Assembly: GCA_900769145.1 (NCBI GenBank)
Contig: CAAGFN010000160.1
Location: forward strand, 1-64,000
Direction: 5' to 3'
Length of the DNA stretch: 64,000 nucleotides
Source: Rikenellaceae bacterium
GTDB lineage: Bacteria; Bacteroidota; Bacteroidia; Bacteroidales; UBA932
Shown: piece by piece, positions 49,555-57,734 of the stretch
How positions within the stretch are numbered: the stretch's first letter is position 1
How the letters are laid out: each line of letters begins with the position of its first letter
The notes under the pieces: model-generated
What the model was told of the DNA's origin: nothing
Seen by the model: only the letters and a program-made list of their open reading frames with translations
The model's database searches: none
Program-made: the position numbers and the translations under genes

Positions 49555-49597
49555 AAAGTCCCGTATATTGGTGAAATATTTCGGGGCTTTGTTTTTT
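49555..49597 (+). terminator. Intrinsic terminator
   Basis: Stem AAAGTCCCG (49555-49563) with CGGGGCTTT (49582-49590), one G-T pair, plus a partly paired ATATT/AATAT upper stem, followed by GTTTTTT (49591-49597). It lies 165 bases after the barrel gene stop and 28 bases before the next ATG. It either ends the sigma operon or acts as an attenuator for the lipoprotein gene. Confidence 0.75.
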
Positions 49598-49625
49598 ATG
49601 CTTTTCTTCGCCAAAAAACTTGACG

Positions 49626-50924
49626 ATGAAGAAGTGTTCATTAATTACCAGAAGCCTGGCCGCATTGGCCATTCTGACTGCTGCGGGAGCCTGCGCCTGG
49701 CTCGATGACGTAACAGGATTTACAAAATCGAGATTGGAGACGGGGCCTCCTGCCGGCGGGAACAGAGGATCAACAGGCGTACCGGCATCACCCAAAGACA
49801 GCTCCCTGATGGTAACCGCCGTGGTATTTCCCGAAGGATATTGCTGGCAGAGAGACAGTTCTGGGGAAAAGGCGGAATGCCGGATAGTGCTGTTCTGCAA
49901 CGGGTCCGTGATTGTCGATATCCCTGCAGGTGCGGGTCATCCTGCCAGCAGTGACCCTGACATGCACAGATGCATTGACGGGAAACTCTACACCGATTTT
50001 TCGACTGCGGACAGAACTGCCGTGTATGAGAACGGGAATCTCCTGTTCAGTTATGAGGGACGGGAAATGATTTGCGGCTTCCTGGTCAGGGATGGGGATA
50101 TCTACACCCTGGGGCAGAACCGCAGCGGAGAAGGCTTTTCCTTCAGGAAGAACGGCAAAGCCATCTATTCATCCATGACCGGCCGGGTTTTCGGGACGTC
50201 GGGCAACCCATCCGGCAAGACAGGTGCATTGTACGAAGATGCGGGGGATATAGTATTCTGCTTCAGCAGCACGGTGGTGTCGCAGGGAAGCGCCACGACA
50301 TCCTACCACATTGTACGTGAGGGAGTTCCGGAGACATTGACCTTCCCTGACGCTGTCAAAAAAGTCTATGACATCAGGCAGATTGAAGGCAGTATCGTGG
50401 CGGCTGTCCAGCACATTACTCCGGCAAGATATCCGGCCCTGTTAGTCGACGGGAAATTGAAGTCACTGCCTGTATCATTGAACAACAGCCTGATTGGCAA
50501 CTGCCAGCTGCGCTGGGACGGAACCGGAAGTATATGGTTCAATGTCACTTACAGCCAGGACAACTGGAAAAGTATTCGGTATATGCTCATCAGGACATCC
50601 AACAATTCCAGGATAATGTTCAATGCCGGAGTGACCGTCTATGATTTGTGGACAAGCGGTGTGGACTATGCCTTTGCGCTTGATACAAACGGCAGTATAT
50701 CATTGATTTACACTATTGGAGGCGCAAAAAGGGAGGTGGAACTGAAGGATGCCCGCTACTCATTGCTCAGCCCCGCCTGCATGAAATTCAACGGGAAGAA
50801 AATCATCGCCGGCCTCTCTCCTCGGGACTCGACAGGATTCCCCGTGATAATCAACGGTACCGGGACGGAGACCCTGAAAATCAACGGATATATTACTTCC
50901 GTGGATTATTACGAGACGAAATAA
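49626..50924 (+). CDS. Lipoprotein of unknown function
   Basis: 433 residues from the ATG at 49626; an earlier in-frame TTG (49620) is less likely. It has a lipobox (LTAAGAC) and then a beta-rich body with repeated short strands (YENGNLLFSYEGREMICGFL, GTSGNPSGKTGALYEDAGDI, VDGKLKSLPVSLNNSLIGNC), suggesting a propeller-like fold. I do not recognise the family. It stands alone on the plus strand behind a terminator and converges with tsaE. Confidence 0.8.
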   Translation: MKKCSLITRSLAALAILTAAGACAWLDDVTGFTKSRLETGPPAGGNRGSTGVPASPKDSSLMVTAVVFPEGYCWQRDSSGEKAECRIVLFCNGSVIVDIPAGAGHPASSDPDMHRCIDGKLYTDFSTADRTAVYENGNLLFSYEGREMICGFLVRDGDIYTLGQNRSGEGFSFRKNGKAIYSSMTGRVFGTSGNPSGKTGALYEDAGDIVFCFSSTVVSQGSATTSYHIVREGVPETLTFPDAVKKVYDIRQIEGSIVAAVQHITPARYPALLVDGKLKSLPVSLNNSLIGNCQLRWDGTGSIWFNVTYSQDNWKSIRYMLIRTSNNSRIMFNAGVTVYDLWTSGVDYAFALDTNGSISLIYTIGGAKREVELKDARYSLLSPACMKFNGKKIIAGLSPRDSTGFPVIINGTGTETLKINGYITSVDYYETK

Positions 50925-50980
50925 TTCCCCGGCATTCCCGGCAGTCGGGACGTAGCAGGGAAAGCATTGGAAAACCGTGC

Positions 50981-51406
50981 CTAGTCCTCCCAGGACAGGG
51001 TGCGGGACTCGTCCGGGTTGACTCTGATGCTGACCCGCAGAGTCTCCTCCGGAAGGAGGTCCTCAATGTTCTCAGGCCACTCAATGAGGCAGAGGCAACC
51101 GCTGTCCACATAGTCGTAGAAGCCTATGTCCAGTGCCTCGGCTATATTCTCAATGCGATAGAAATCAAAATGATAGAGCGACTCGCCGGCCGCCGTCCTG
51201 TATTCATTGACAATTGAGAATGTCGGAGAACTTACGGCATCCTCATTGACCCCGAGTACACCGCAGATGGCGGAAGTAAAGGTGGTTTTCCCGGCCCCCA
51301 TCGGAGCGAAGAAGGCTATTATCTTCCTGTCCCCGATCTCCTGGAGAAAGGTCCGGGCAGCCCCGGCCAGATGCGCCGGGTCCTTGATAAGAATTTCGTG
51401 CTTCAA
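50981..51406 (-). CDS. tsaE: tRNA threonylcarbamoyladenosine biosynthesis ATPase TsaE
   Basis: Works with TsaB and TsaD to make t6A37 in tRNAs that read ANN codons. The 141-residue protein has the TsaE P-loop APMGAGKTTF (Lys40, Thr41), SSPTFSIVNEY, HFDFYRIE and IEWPENIEDLLP, all characteristic of the family. Length is normal. It is the last gene of a short minus-strand unit, 9 bases after the phosphopantetheinyl transferase. Confidence 0.96.
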   Translation of the reverse strand: MKHEILIKDPAHLAGAARTFLQEIGDRKIIAFFAPMGAGKTTFTSAICGVLGVNEDAVSSPTFSIVNEYRTAAGESLYHFDFYRIENIAEALDIGFYDYVDSGCLCLIEWPENIEDLLPEETLRVSIRVNPDESRTLSWED

Positions 51407-51415
51407 TGTATAAGA

Positions 51416-52060
51416 TTATTCAGACTCTCCGACAACCCATACAAGGACGTGCCTGTCGAACGTAATGTATTCAAGGTCAAACTCTTCCTCGTATCCATCC
51501 TTGGACACGAATGTAGCCTCGAGCTCGCCCTCCCCTCTCGGGTGGAAACGCTCCACCTCAATTTGCTCGGCGAAGTCAACATTGTAGAGGGACACCCTTT
51601 TGAATACGGCTTCCTTGGCACACCAGTAGATGGCCAGCTGCTCATTTCTCTTGTCATCGTCGAGGTCCTCGATTTCCTCCTCTGACAATGCCTTGAGCTC
51701 CACAGCGGAGAAATCCCTGTCGAGGGACTCGATGTCAATGCCGACATCCTCATAGTCGTGAAGAATGATGGCGACGTATTTGTCGGTGTGGGTGATGCTT
51801 ATATTTGTCACCATATTCTCGAGGAAAGGCTTGCCATTGTCGTGATGGCTGAGATATACCTTCTCGTCGAACATTTCGTCAAGCAGGGCGCGGACTGCAA
51901 GTCTCTGCTTGCGCATGGACTCGCTCTTGATCCAGGAAATCTCCTCCATCTCATCATTCGGAACCGAACACAGGGACTTGAGCTCCTCTTCGGTCTCCTC
52001 TATTTTCCAGACAGCAATTTCAGCTTCGTTTTCAAGTGTTTTCTTAAGATATAGTGCCAT
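51416..52060 (-). CDS. 4'-phosphopantetheinyl transferase superfamily protein
   Basis: Transfers phosphopantetheine from CoA to a carrier protein. From the ATG at 52060 it has 214 residues; a longer frame from a TTG at 52084 overlaps the upstream small gene and is less likely. The ACPS/Sfp-type motifs are VGIDIES (Mg-binding Asp and Glu) and WCAKEAVFK (catalytic Lys). ISITHTDKYVAI matches the conserved His region upstream. It probably primes acyl carrier protein or another carrier. Rich in acidic residues. Co-transcribed with tsaE. Confidence 0.9.
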   Translation of the reverse strand: MALYLKKTLENEAEIAVWKIEETEEELKSLCSVPNDEMEEISWIKSESMRKQRLAVRALLDEMFDEKVYLSHHDNGKPFLENMVTNISITHTDKYVAIILHDYEDVGIDIESLDRDFSAVELKALSEEEIEDLDDDKRNEQLAIYWCAKEAVFKRVSLYNVDFAEQIEVERFHPRGEGELEATFVSKDGYEEEFDLEYITFDRHVLVWVVGESE

Positions 52061-52073
52061 AATATTCAATGCC

Positions 52074-52283
52074 TTATGATTCAATGTGACCGCCAGTTCC
52101 CAAATACATCAAACCAGTGAGCGGGGAGTACTCGCATACAACGTAACCACCATCCTGAGGGTCATCAGGATGGCAGGTCACTATAAGATATGTGTCGCTG
52201 CAATTGAATTCCGACAATGGATCGTCCGCAGGTTTGCCTGCTGACATTGTCTTATCACTATTTACAGAACTGGGAGGTTCCAT
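52074..52283 (-). CDS. Possible small protein (69 residues), unknown
   Basis: The frame starts at an ATG 28 bases after a -7 element (TATATTTG, 52311-52318) and ends 13 bases before the phosphopantetheinyl transferase start, so it sits where the first gene of the operon should be. The product begins MEPPSSVNSDKTMSAG and ends YLGTGGHIES, with no signal peptide or helix; CHPDDPQDGGYVVCEYSP has two Cys that could bind a metal or form a bridge. No family recognised. It may be real or merely leader sequence. Confidence 0.5.
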   Translation of the reverse strand: MEPPSSVNSDKTMSAGKPADDPLSEFNCSDTYLIVTCHPDDPQDGGYVVCEYSPLTGLMYLGTGGHIES

Positions 52284-52310
52284 TTTTTAAAGGCGTAATT
52301 GTTACGGCTG

Positions 52311-52318
52311 CAAATATA
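52311..52318 (-). promoter_or_regulatory. -7 element for the small gene / PPTase / tsaE unit
   Basis: TATATTTG on the minus strand; predicted leader to the 69-residue frame is about 20 bases. Confidence 0.6.
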
Positions 52319-52353
52319 GTGCTTTTTTTTCAATGCAGAAAATAATTCGGTCC

Positions 52354-53148
52354 CTATTCCCCTTCAGCCTCCTCGACAGCCTTGAAATAGCGGTATGAAT
52401 TGACCTTGAGCTCGCCGACGGAGAGTTCATCACATACAATGGTTCCGTCAGGATGGGCCTGAAGGCCGGAAACTGTGCAGTAATGTGAATATGGGCCTTC
52501 CACGGCATCCTTGATGGCGCGCGCCTTCTTGCTTCCAAAAGCCAGGATTACCACCTCCTTGGCACCGAGCACGGTGGCTACGCCGACGCTGAGGGCCTGC
52601 TTCGGAACCTGGTTCACATCATTGTCGAAGAAGCGGGAGTTGACCACGCGGGTGTCGTAGGTAAGGGTAACGACCCTTGTCCTGGACTGGAGTGAGGAGA
52701 ACGGCTCGTTGAATGCGATGTGTCCGTCCTCGCCGATGCCTCCGAGGAAGAGGTCGAATCCGCCGGCCTCCTCGATGGCCTTCTCATAGTTCTCGCACTC
52801 TGCCTTGAGGTCAGGTGCATTGCCATTGAGAATATGGATATTTTCAGCAGGCTCGTCAATGTGATCGAAGAGATATTTGTGCATGAATGAGTGGTAGCTC
52901 TCCGGATGCGACTCCGGAAGGCCCACGTACTCGTCCATGTTGAAAGAAATAACATTCTTGAAGGATACCTCGCCGGCCTTCACCATGCGTATCAGTTCGG
53001 CGTATGTCTCTATCGGAGTGGAGCCGGTGCAGAGTCCGAGTACGAAAGGCTTGTCGCTGACGGCCGCCTTCTCATTGATTTTCCTTGCTATGTGATGTGC
53101 GGCCCAGAGCGAGCCGGCCTTGCTGTCATCTCTGATTATAAGTCTCAT
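52354..53148 (-). CDS. nagB: Glucosamine-6-phosphate deaminase
   Basis: Converts glucosamine-6-phosphate to fructose-6-phosphate and ammonia. The 264 residues match the length and numbering of the E. coli enzyme: GLCTGSTP phosphate loop, NMDEY with Asp72, [13 protein letters not shown] with Asp141, His143 and Glu148. All catalytic residues are present. It follows the NagB-like/PIG-L fusion on the same strand, with copy 3 of the MITE-like repeat in the 164-base gap, which may separate or modulate their expression. Confidence 0.97.
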   Translation of the reverse strand: MRLIIRDDSKAGSLWAAHHIARKINEKAAVSDKPFVLGLCTGSTPIETYAELIRMVKAGEVSFKNVISFNMDEYVGLPESHPESYHSFMHKYLFDHIDEPAENIHILNGNAPDLKAECENYEKAIEEAGGFDLFLGGIGEDGHIAFNEPFSSLQSRTRVVTLTYDTRVVNSRFFDNDVNQVPKQALSVGVATVLGAKEVVILAFGSKKARAIKDAVEGPYSHYCTVSGLQAHPDGTIVCDELSVGELKVNSYRYFKAVEEAEGE

Positions 53149-53166
53149 TGTATTTATCGTTTATGA

Positions 53167-53303
53167 GGCTGACTCAAAAGCCCATCAATTGTCATCTCGA
53201 CCGAGCGAAGCGAGTGGAGAGATCTTCCATAAAATTCTGATTATCAGATATCTCGACTACGCACTGCGTGCTTCGCTCGATATGACAGGCTATTGGGTCA
53301 GTC
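53167..53303 (+). repeat. MITE-like intergenic repeat, copy 3
   Basis: A 137-bp copy with ends GGCTGACTCAAAAGCC and GGCTATTGGGTCAGTC, an imperfect inverted repeat. The internal blocks match copies 1 and 2 almost base for base. It fills the gap between nagB and the nagB-like fusion gene. Confidence 0.85.
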
Positions 53304-53312
53304 CCGGGTTTT

Positions 53313-55235
53313 CTAGTAAAGTTTGAGGAATACTTCCATTGCCTGGTACTCCGCCATTCCGAGCTCGTCATAGATGCGGGCGGTGTTCTGCGTACGGTCC
53401 TCCGCTCTCTGCCAGAACTCGCGAGGGTCGTCTCCAGGGAACGGCACGATGTCCTTCTGAGAGAGATGGCGGAAGATGGCGTGACGTTTCTCCACTACCT
53501 CGTCCGGGCTGAGAGGCACGGCCATATCCACGCGGCCTATTTCCCACTCCATCCAGGCTCCCCTGTAGAGCCATACATGGGTGTTCTCAAGCCAGGTCTC
53601 CCCTTCTTCCTTGAGCTGCTCAATGGCCTCCAGGGCAGCCTCGGTGCAGACGCGGTGGGTTCCGTGAGGGTCCGCAAGGTCTCCGGCCATGAACACCTGG
53701 TCAGGACGCAGCCTCTTCAGGAGATCCTTGATGATGTCAAGGTCGGCCTGGGTACGAGGCATCTTCTTCACGCCGCCGGACTCGTAGAACGGAAGGTCGA
53801 GGAAATGCACATTGGTATTGTCATTGAGGCCGAAAGAACGGTCAGCACCACGGGCCTCGCTGCGGCGTATCGCACCCTTGAGAGCGAGAAGTTCCTTCGG
53901 CTCAGGCTCCCCGGGCACCTTGGAGTCGATTATCGCCTTGACCCTGTCGAACTCATCCCCGAAGCCGAGCTGGTGGGCGGCATCCATGTGCTGGAGGACC
54001 ACGTCATCGTGAACGGCGAGGTCTCCGGATGTCTCGTAAGCCACGTGGACATCGTGTCCCTGATGGACGAGACGGATGAATGTACCTCCCATTGAAATCA
54101 CATCGTCGTCCGGATGCGGTGAGAAGATGAGGACTTTCTTAGGATAAGGCTCGGCTGAAACAGGTCTCTGGCTGTCATCGGCATTGGGTTTTCCGCCCGG
54201 CCATCCGGTGATGGTATGCTGGAGATCATTGAAAACGTCAATATTAATCTTGTCGAACGGTCCCCTCTGGTCGAGAAGCTCGCCGAGAGAATGCTCAAGA
54301 TAATCTTTCTGCGTGAGTTTGAGAATTGGCTTGTGAACCTCCTGGCAGAGCCAAACCACAGCTTTTCTCATAAACTTCCTGGTCCAGTCGCAAGGTCCTA
54401 CCATCCAAGGAGATACGACTCTGGTAAGGAGAGATGCGCCGGTCTCGTCGGTGTAGCATGTGATATCCGGATGTGACTGGAGCAATGACGCCGGATATTC
54501 AGAGTCAGGCTTCATTTCCGTGACTCTCTTCACGGCTTCAGCCTTGTCCTCGCCCCAAGCCATGAGGATAATCTTCCCGGCTGTCATTATGGTGTCGAGG
54601 CCGACTGTCAATGCTGCCGCAGGGGTATGCTTGAAGTCGCCGTTGAAGAACCTGCCCTGGCGTTTCCTGGACTGGTATGAAAGAAGCACCGTCCTGGTGC
54701 GGCTCTTGAGCGAGGTGCCGGCTTCATTGAAACCAATCTGTCCCTGTTCGCCCATTCCCACGACGAGGAGGTCAAGTCCCCTGAAGGTCTTGTCATATTC
54801 TGCGCAATATTCGCTGATTCGCTCCTGCGGGACGCTGCCGTCCGGAATGTGGATGTTCTCCTCCGGGATGTCAATGCCGTCGAGCAGGGCTGAGCGGAGC
54901 CTCATATTGCGGCTCTGCGGCTCATCTTTTCCGTAAGGATAGTACTCGTCAATGGAGAATACCTCGACATTTTTGAATGATACCCGTCCTTCGTCGAAGG
55001 CCCTCTTGAGCCTCGTGTAGAGTGATGCCGGGGTGGAACCCGTGGTGAGACCGAGCCTGAATTTCCTGTCCTTGCAGGAATTGATGGCATTTACAATGAT
55101 GTCGGCGATTTTGTCGCTCGCGGTTGAAGACTGGTCGTAGATTTCCGTGCGTATCCTCTCGAAACCGTGAAGAATGTCCGCAGGAATACCTTTCTCAATG
55201 AGACCGCCTTCCTTTGGCAACGTAAAGTGTTTCAT
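53313..55235 (-). CDS. NagB-like/PIG-L deacetylase fusion with altered NagB active site
   Basis: 640 residues in two parts. The NagB-like domain (about 35-275) keeps the phosphate loop LTTGSTP and SIDEYYP (Asp96), but the catalytic block reads GMGEQGQIGFNEAG: the Asp and His that match Asp141 and His143 of NagB are both Gln (164 and 166), while the Glu (171) remains. After a linker, the PIG-L (LmbE-like) domain (about 365-640) has the metal motif SPHPDDD (His374, Asp376, Asp377) and DPHGTHRV near residue 506, both intact. The fusion should still be an N-deacetylase on an N-acetylglucosamine-type substrate, with the first domain perhaps only binding sugar phosphate. Such fusions are known in Bacteroidales. 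Confidence 0.9.
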   Translation of the reverse strand: MKHFTLPKEGGLIEKGIPADILHGFERIRTEIYDQSSTASDKIADIIVNAINSCKDRKFRLGLTTGSTPASLYTRLKRAFDEGRVSFKNVEVFSIDEYYPYGKDEPQSRNMRLRSALLDGIDIPEENIHIPDGSVPQERISEYCAEYDKTFRGLDLLVVGMGEQGQIGFNEAGTSLKSRTRTVLLSYQSRKRQGRFFNGDFKHTPAAALTVGLDTIMTAGKIILMAWGEDKAEAVKRVTEMKPDSEYPASLLQSHPDITCYTDETGASLLTRVVSPWMVGPCDWTRKFMRKAVVWLCQEVHKPILKLTQKDYLEHSLGELLDQRGPFDKINIDVFNDLQHTITGWPGGKPNADDSQRPVSAEPYPKKVLIFSPHPDDDVISMGGTFIRLVHQGHDVHVAYETSGDLAVHDDVVLQHMDAAHQLGFGDEFDRVKAIIDSKVPGEPEPKELLALKGAIRRSEARGADRSFGLNDNTNVHFLDLPFYESGGVKKMPRTQADLDIIKDLLKRLRPDQVFMAGDLADPHGTHRVCTEAALEAIEQLKEEGETWLENTHVWLYRGAWMEWEIGRVDMAVPLSPDEVVEKRHAIFRHLSQKDIVPFPGDDPREFWQRAEDRTQNTARIYDELGMAEYQAMEVFLKLY

Positions 55236-55273
55236 AAACTATGCAATTATTTACTCCTGTTATTTCGGGTGTA

Positions 55274-55281
55274 CAAATATA
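55274..55281 (-). promoter_or_regulatory. -7 element for the NagB-like/PIG-L gene
   Basis: TATATTTG on the minus strand, 39 bases before the ATG. Confidence 0.55.
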
Positions 55282-55327
55282 TTGAAAATATTTTGAATGA
55301 TTATTCAGATTGTTCAAGTATCGGGAT

Positions 55328-55357
55328 AAAAAACGGGCGGAGCATTTGCCCCGCCCG
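55328..55357 (-). terminator. Intrinsic terminator of the surface lipoprotein gene
   Basis: On the minus strand, CGGGCGGGGC and GCTCCGCCCG pair with one mismatch around a 4-base loop and are followed by six T residues. It starts 22 bases after the stop at 55379. Confidence 0.85.
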
Positions 55358-55378
55358 GAATGGTATGTGTTACATCCG

Positions 55379-57583
55379 CTACTCGGTATAGTTGATTGTT
55401 ATCGTCTGGAGACCAATCTGAGCGGAAGTAGAACTCAATGTCATCTTGAAGGCATTGGTTCCCTCCGGCATCGTCACATTGTCAAGGGAGAATGCAGATG
55501 ACTCTGCTTCAGCCGTCGATGCAAAGGTGCTTCCGCCATCGGTGCTTGAGAAAATAGAGGCCTTCTGCGCCTTTGTATTCCACTGCTTGAGCAAAACAGA
55601 TACGGATACAATCTTTGCATTACCCACCATCTTCACTACAAGAGGAGGGTCTCCCGCACCCTTTGTTACTGGGCAATTATCAATAGCTTGACCTGCCGCC
55701 TGTTTATCCCACTTATTAAACTGAATGGTACAAACTTCAGTTTCTACAGTATGGTCTTCGTATGCAGATCCCCAAGTATCAGCTCCCGGGAACAGCCAAT
55801 CAACGAAAGTGATTGTCGCAGTTTTCACTCCCTCTGACAACGGAGCAGCCTGTGTCAACTTCAGTTCAAGGGTATATCCCGGAATTTCAAGAGATGTCAC
55901 CTTTATAGTATAATGGCGCGCTTCTCCAGTATTAGGACCATCGTCAATTCTAATATGCAAATCTTGGGTGCCAACTGCGCTACCTGTATACTTAATACTC
56001 GGTTCCGCATAATCTGCTTCAATACTAACCTCCCATGATACATTTGACAGAATCTTGAAATTTGCCTCAGTCTGCGTAGCCGGGATGGTAATTTCAGTCT
56101 TCTCAGCCATGAGATATGGTTCGGCCTCGACGCTGACAGGGATAACCTGGAAGTATTTGCTGCCTGAGTTATAACCGTAAATGTAACCTGTAACGGTCAT
56201 CTCAGCACCGGCAAGTTCAGTATAGCTCTCGTAGATATTGCTGAGCTGGATATCATTGTTGGCCCCGTCCCTCTTGAGGAAGTATCCGTTACTCTGCATT
56301 ACACCGGAGAGCTTGGCATATTTAATCTCAATCTTCTCGGTATTGACGGTGTAGGCATTGAATGCGTCAAGAGTGGTGAGGTCAACTGGTGAAGGATAAG
56401 TAGGAGCAGCTGTTGCGCCGTCATTCTCATCTACAGAAGGTGACTTGATCTGGACTGTACCGTAGTAATTGTCAGTTGTTCCGGAAAGGACGAGATTGTT
56501 GCCGACAGCTACGGTAGGCTCTGAGTTGGTATATACGTAGATGGCTGCGCTTGCATCAGCAAGGATGAAGCCCTTCTTGTGAATTGCCATTACTGTACCC
56601 TGTGTCTTGACAAGAGATCCCTTGTCTGCGGCAATTACCTCAGCGATGGTAGATGCAGGAGTTTCAGGCTCGCCACCGTCTTCAACCTTGACAGCCATCA
56701 CATTGCGGTAGTTGGCATTGTTTCCGCCGGCGAAGTAACCGTAAACAGTGATAATGTGTCCGTTCAGGTCGGTGAGGCCGAGAGATGCGAGAGGATAGCT
56801 AATGGAACCCTGTACAGTTGTACCATCTATTGTGATATTGTAGTAATTGCCTGATACTGTGAGGACTCCGGTCATCTTGACAGGCTGGCACTTAGTCAGG
56901 TCGAGGTCGGCGATATTGTCCTTGGTGACATCAAGCCAAGTCGGCTCAGCCACATTGACTCCGGTCTCGAGAGTGGTCACGTTAGCAGGGGTAAGCTGAG
57001 GAAGGTCACCATAGACGGAAGTGGTACCGCTTACCTTTACCTTTGAGTTGAGTTCAACACCCGGCTCAGTGTAGTCCTTTCCGTAAACGAGCAGATAGCC
57101 GGTCTCGTCCATAATGACGAAGCCCTTGTTGTATGTGCCTACAACGACGCCCTCTGTCTCGGCCTCGACGCCTGAAGAGAGAGCAAGCACCTCGGCAATG
57201 CTCTTGAGGTTGCCCTGGGCACCTTCCTGGGAGATGGAAACAATAGCTGTGAGGGTAGCGGAAGCTGTGAACTTGATGGTGGCAGTCCTGTTCTTGCCAT
57301 CATTCTTGGCAGCGGTCACTGTGATAGTGACAGGGTTGTTGGAACCTTTGCCGGAGAGAGGAGATACCTCAATGCCCTCTACATCGGTTCCGATAAGCTC
57401 TGCTGACCAGTCTCTGGTAGCCTTGAGCTCGAATGTTTTTGTTTCACCGGCGGCGGAAAGTTTGATTTCCGACACTTCGGCCTTGAGCGAGGCAGGTCCG
57501 AGGACTTCTTCCTCTTTGCCGTCGCAAGAAGTCATTGCCGCAGCAATCACGGCTGACATCGCAAGATAAAAGAATTTCTTCAT
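55379..57583 (-). CDS. Multidomain surface lipoprotein with BACON-like and OB-like domains
   Basis: 734 residues with a lipobox (AAAMTSC). The first domain (about 30-122) has the BACON pattern: a strand-rich unit ending ATIKFTASATLTAIVSISQE. Two related OB-fold-like units follow (about 125-300 and 310-495), each with SIAEVLA or TIAEVIA, a KGFVIMDET or KGFILADAS strand and a VSGTT or LSGTT turn, as in DUF5689-type domains. A second BACON-like unit (about 500-590) and a C-terminal jelly-roll-like domain (about 600-734, TSAQIGLQTITINYTE) complete it. It probably binds a polymer or nucleic acid at the surface, but function is unknown. It has its own promoter (57643-57650) and terminator. Confidence 0.82.
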   Translation of the reverse strand: MKKFFYLAMSAVIAAAMTSCDGKEEEVLGPASLKAEVSEIKLSAAGETKTFELKATRDWSAELIGTDVEGIEVSPLSGKGSNNPVTITVTAAKNDGKNRTATIKFTASATLTAIVSISQEGAQGNLKSIAEVLALSSGVEAETEGVVVGTYNKGFVIMDETGYLLVYGKDYTEPGVELNSKVKVSGTTSVYGDLPQLTPANVTTLETGVNVAEPTWLDVTKDNIADLDLTKCQPVKMTGVLTVSGNYYNITIDGTTVQGSISYPLASLGLTDLNGHIITVYGYFAGGNNANYRNVMAVKVEDGGEPETPASTIAEVIAADKGSLVKTQGTVMAIHKKGFILADASAAIYVYTNSEPTVAVGNNLVLSGTTDNYYGTVQIKSPSVDENDGATAAPTYPSPVDLTTLDAFNAYTVNTEKIEIKYAKLSGVMQSNGYFLKRDGANNDIQLSNIYESYTELAGAEMTVTGYIYGYNSGSKYFQVIPVSVEAEPYLMAEKTEITIPATQTEANFKILSNVSWEVSIEADYAEPSIKYTGSAVGTQDLHIRIDDGPNTGEARHYTIKVTSLEIPGYTLELKLTQAAPLSEGVKTATITFVDWLFPGADTWGSAYEDHTVETEVCTIQFNKWDKQAAGQAIDNCPVTKGAGDPPLVVKMVGNAKIVSVSVLLKQWNTKAQKASIFSSTDGGSTFASTAEAESSAFSLDNVTMPEGTNAFKMTLSSTSAQIGLQTITINYTE

Positions 57584-57642
57584 TTCAGATGTATAAAATT
57601 AATGATTATTTATCACAACCCGCTCAAAAAAATGCGTAACCG

Positions 57643-57650
57643 CAAATATA
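57643..57650 (-). promoter_or_regulatory. -7 element for the BACON/OB lipoprotein
   Basis: TATATTTG on the minus strand, 60 bases before the ATG at 57583. Confidence 0.55.
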
Positions 57651-57710
57651 ACAAAGATATATTTCATTTCCAATCCCGGAATGAACAGTATGGAAGCGGA
57701 GAAAAATGAC

Positions 57711-57718
57711 TAACTTTG
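57711..57718 (+). promoter_or_regulatory. -7 element for the methyltransferase pair
   Basis: TAACTTTG on the plus strand, 17 bases before the ATG at 57735. Confidence 0.5.
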
Positions 57719-57734
57719 CGGAAACGATTAATTT

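Noticed and set aside
53120..53326. Small frame with LSSRPSEASGEI
   Set aside because: It is the translation of the MITE-like repeat and appears wherever that repeat occurs.
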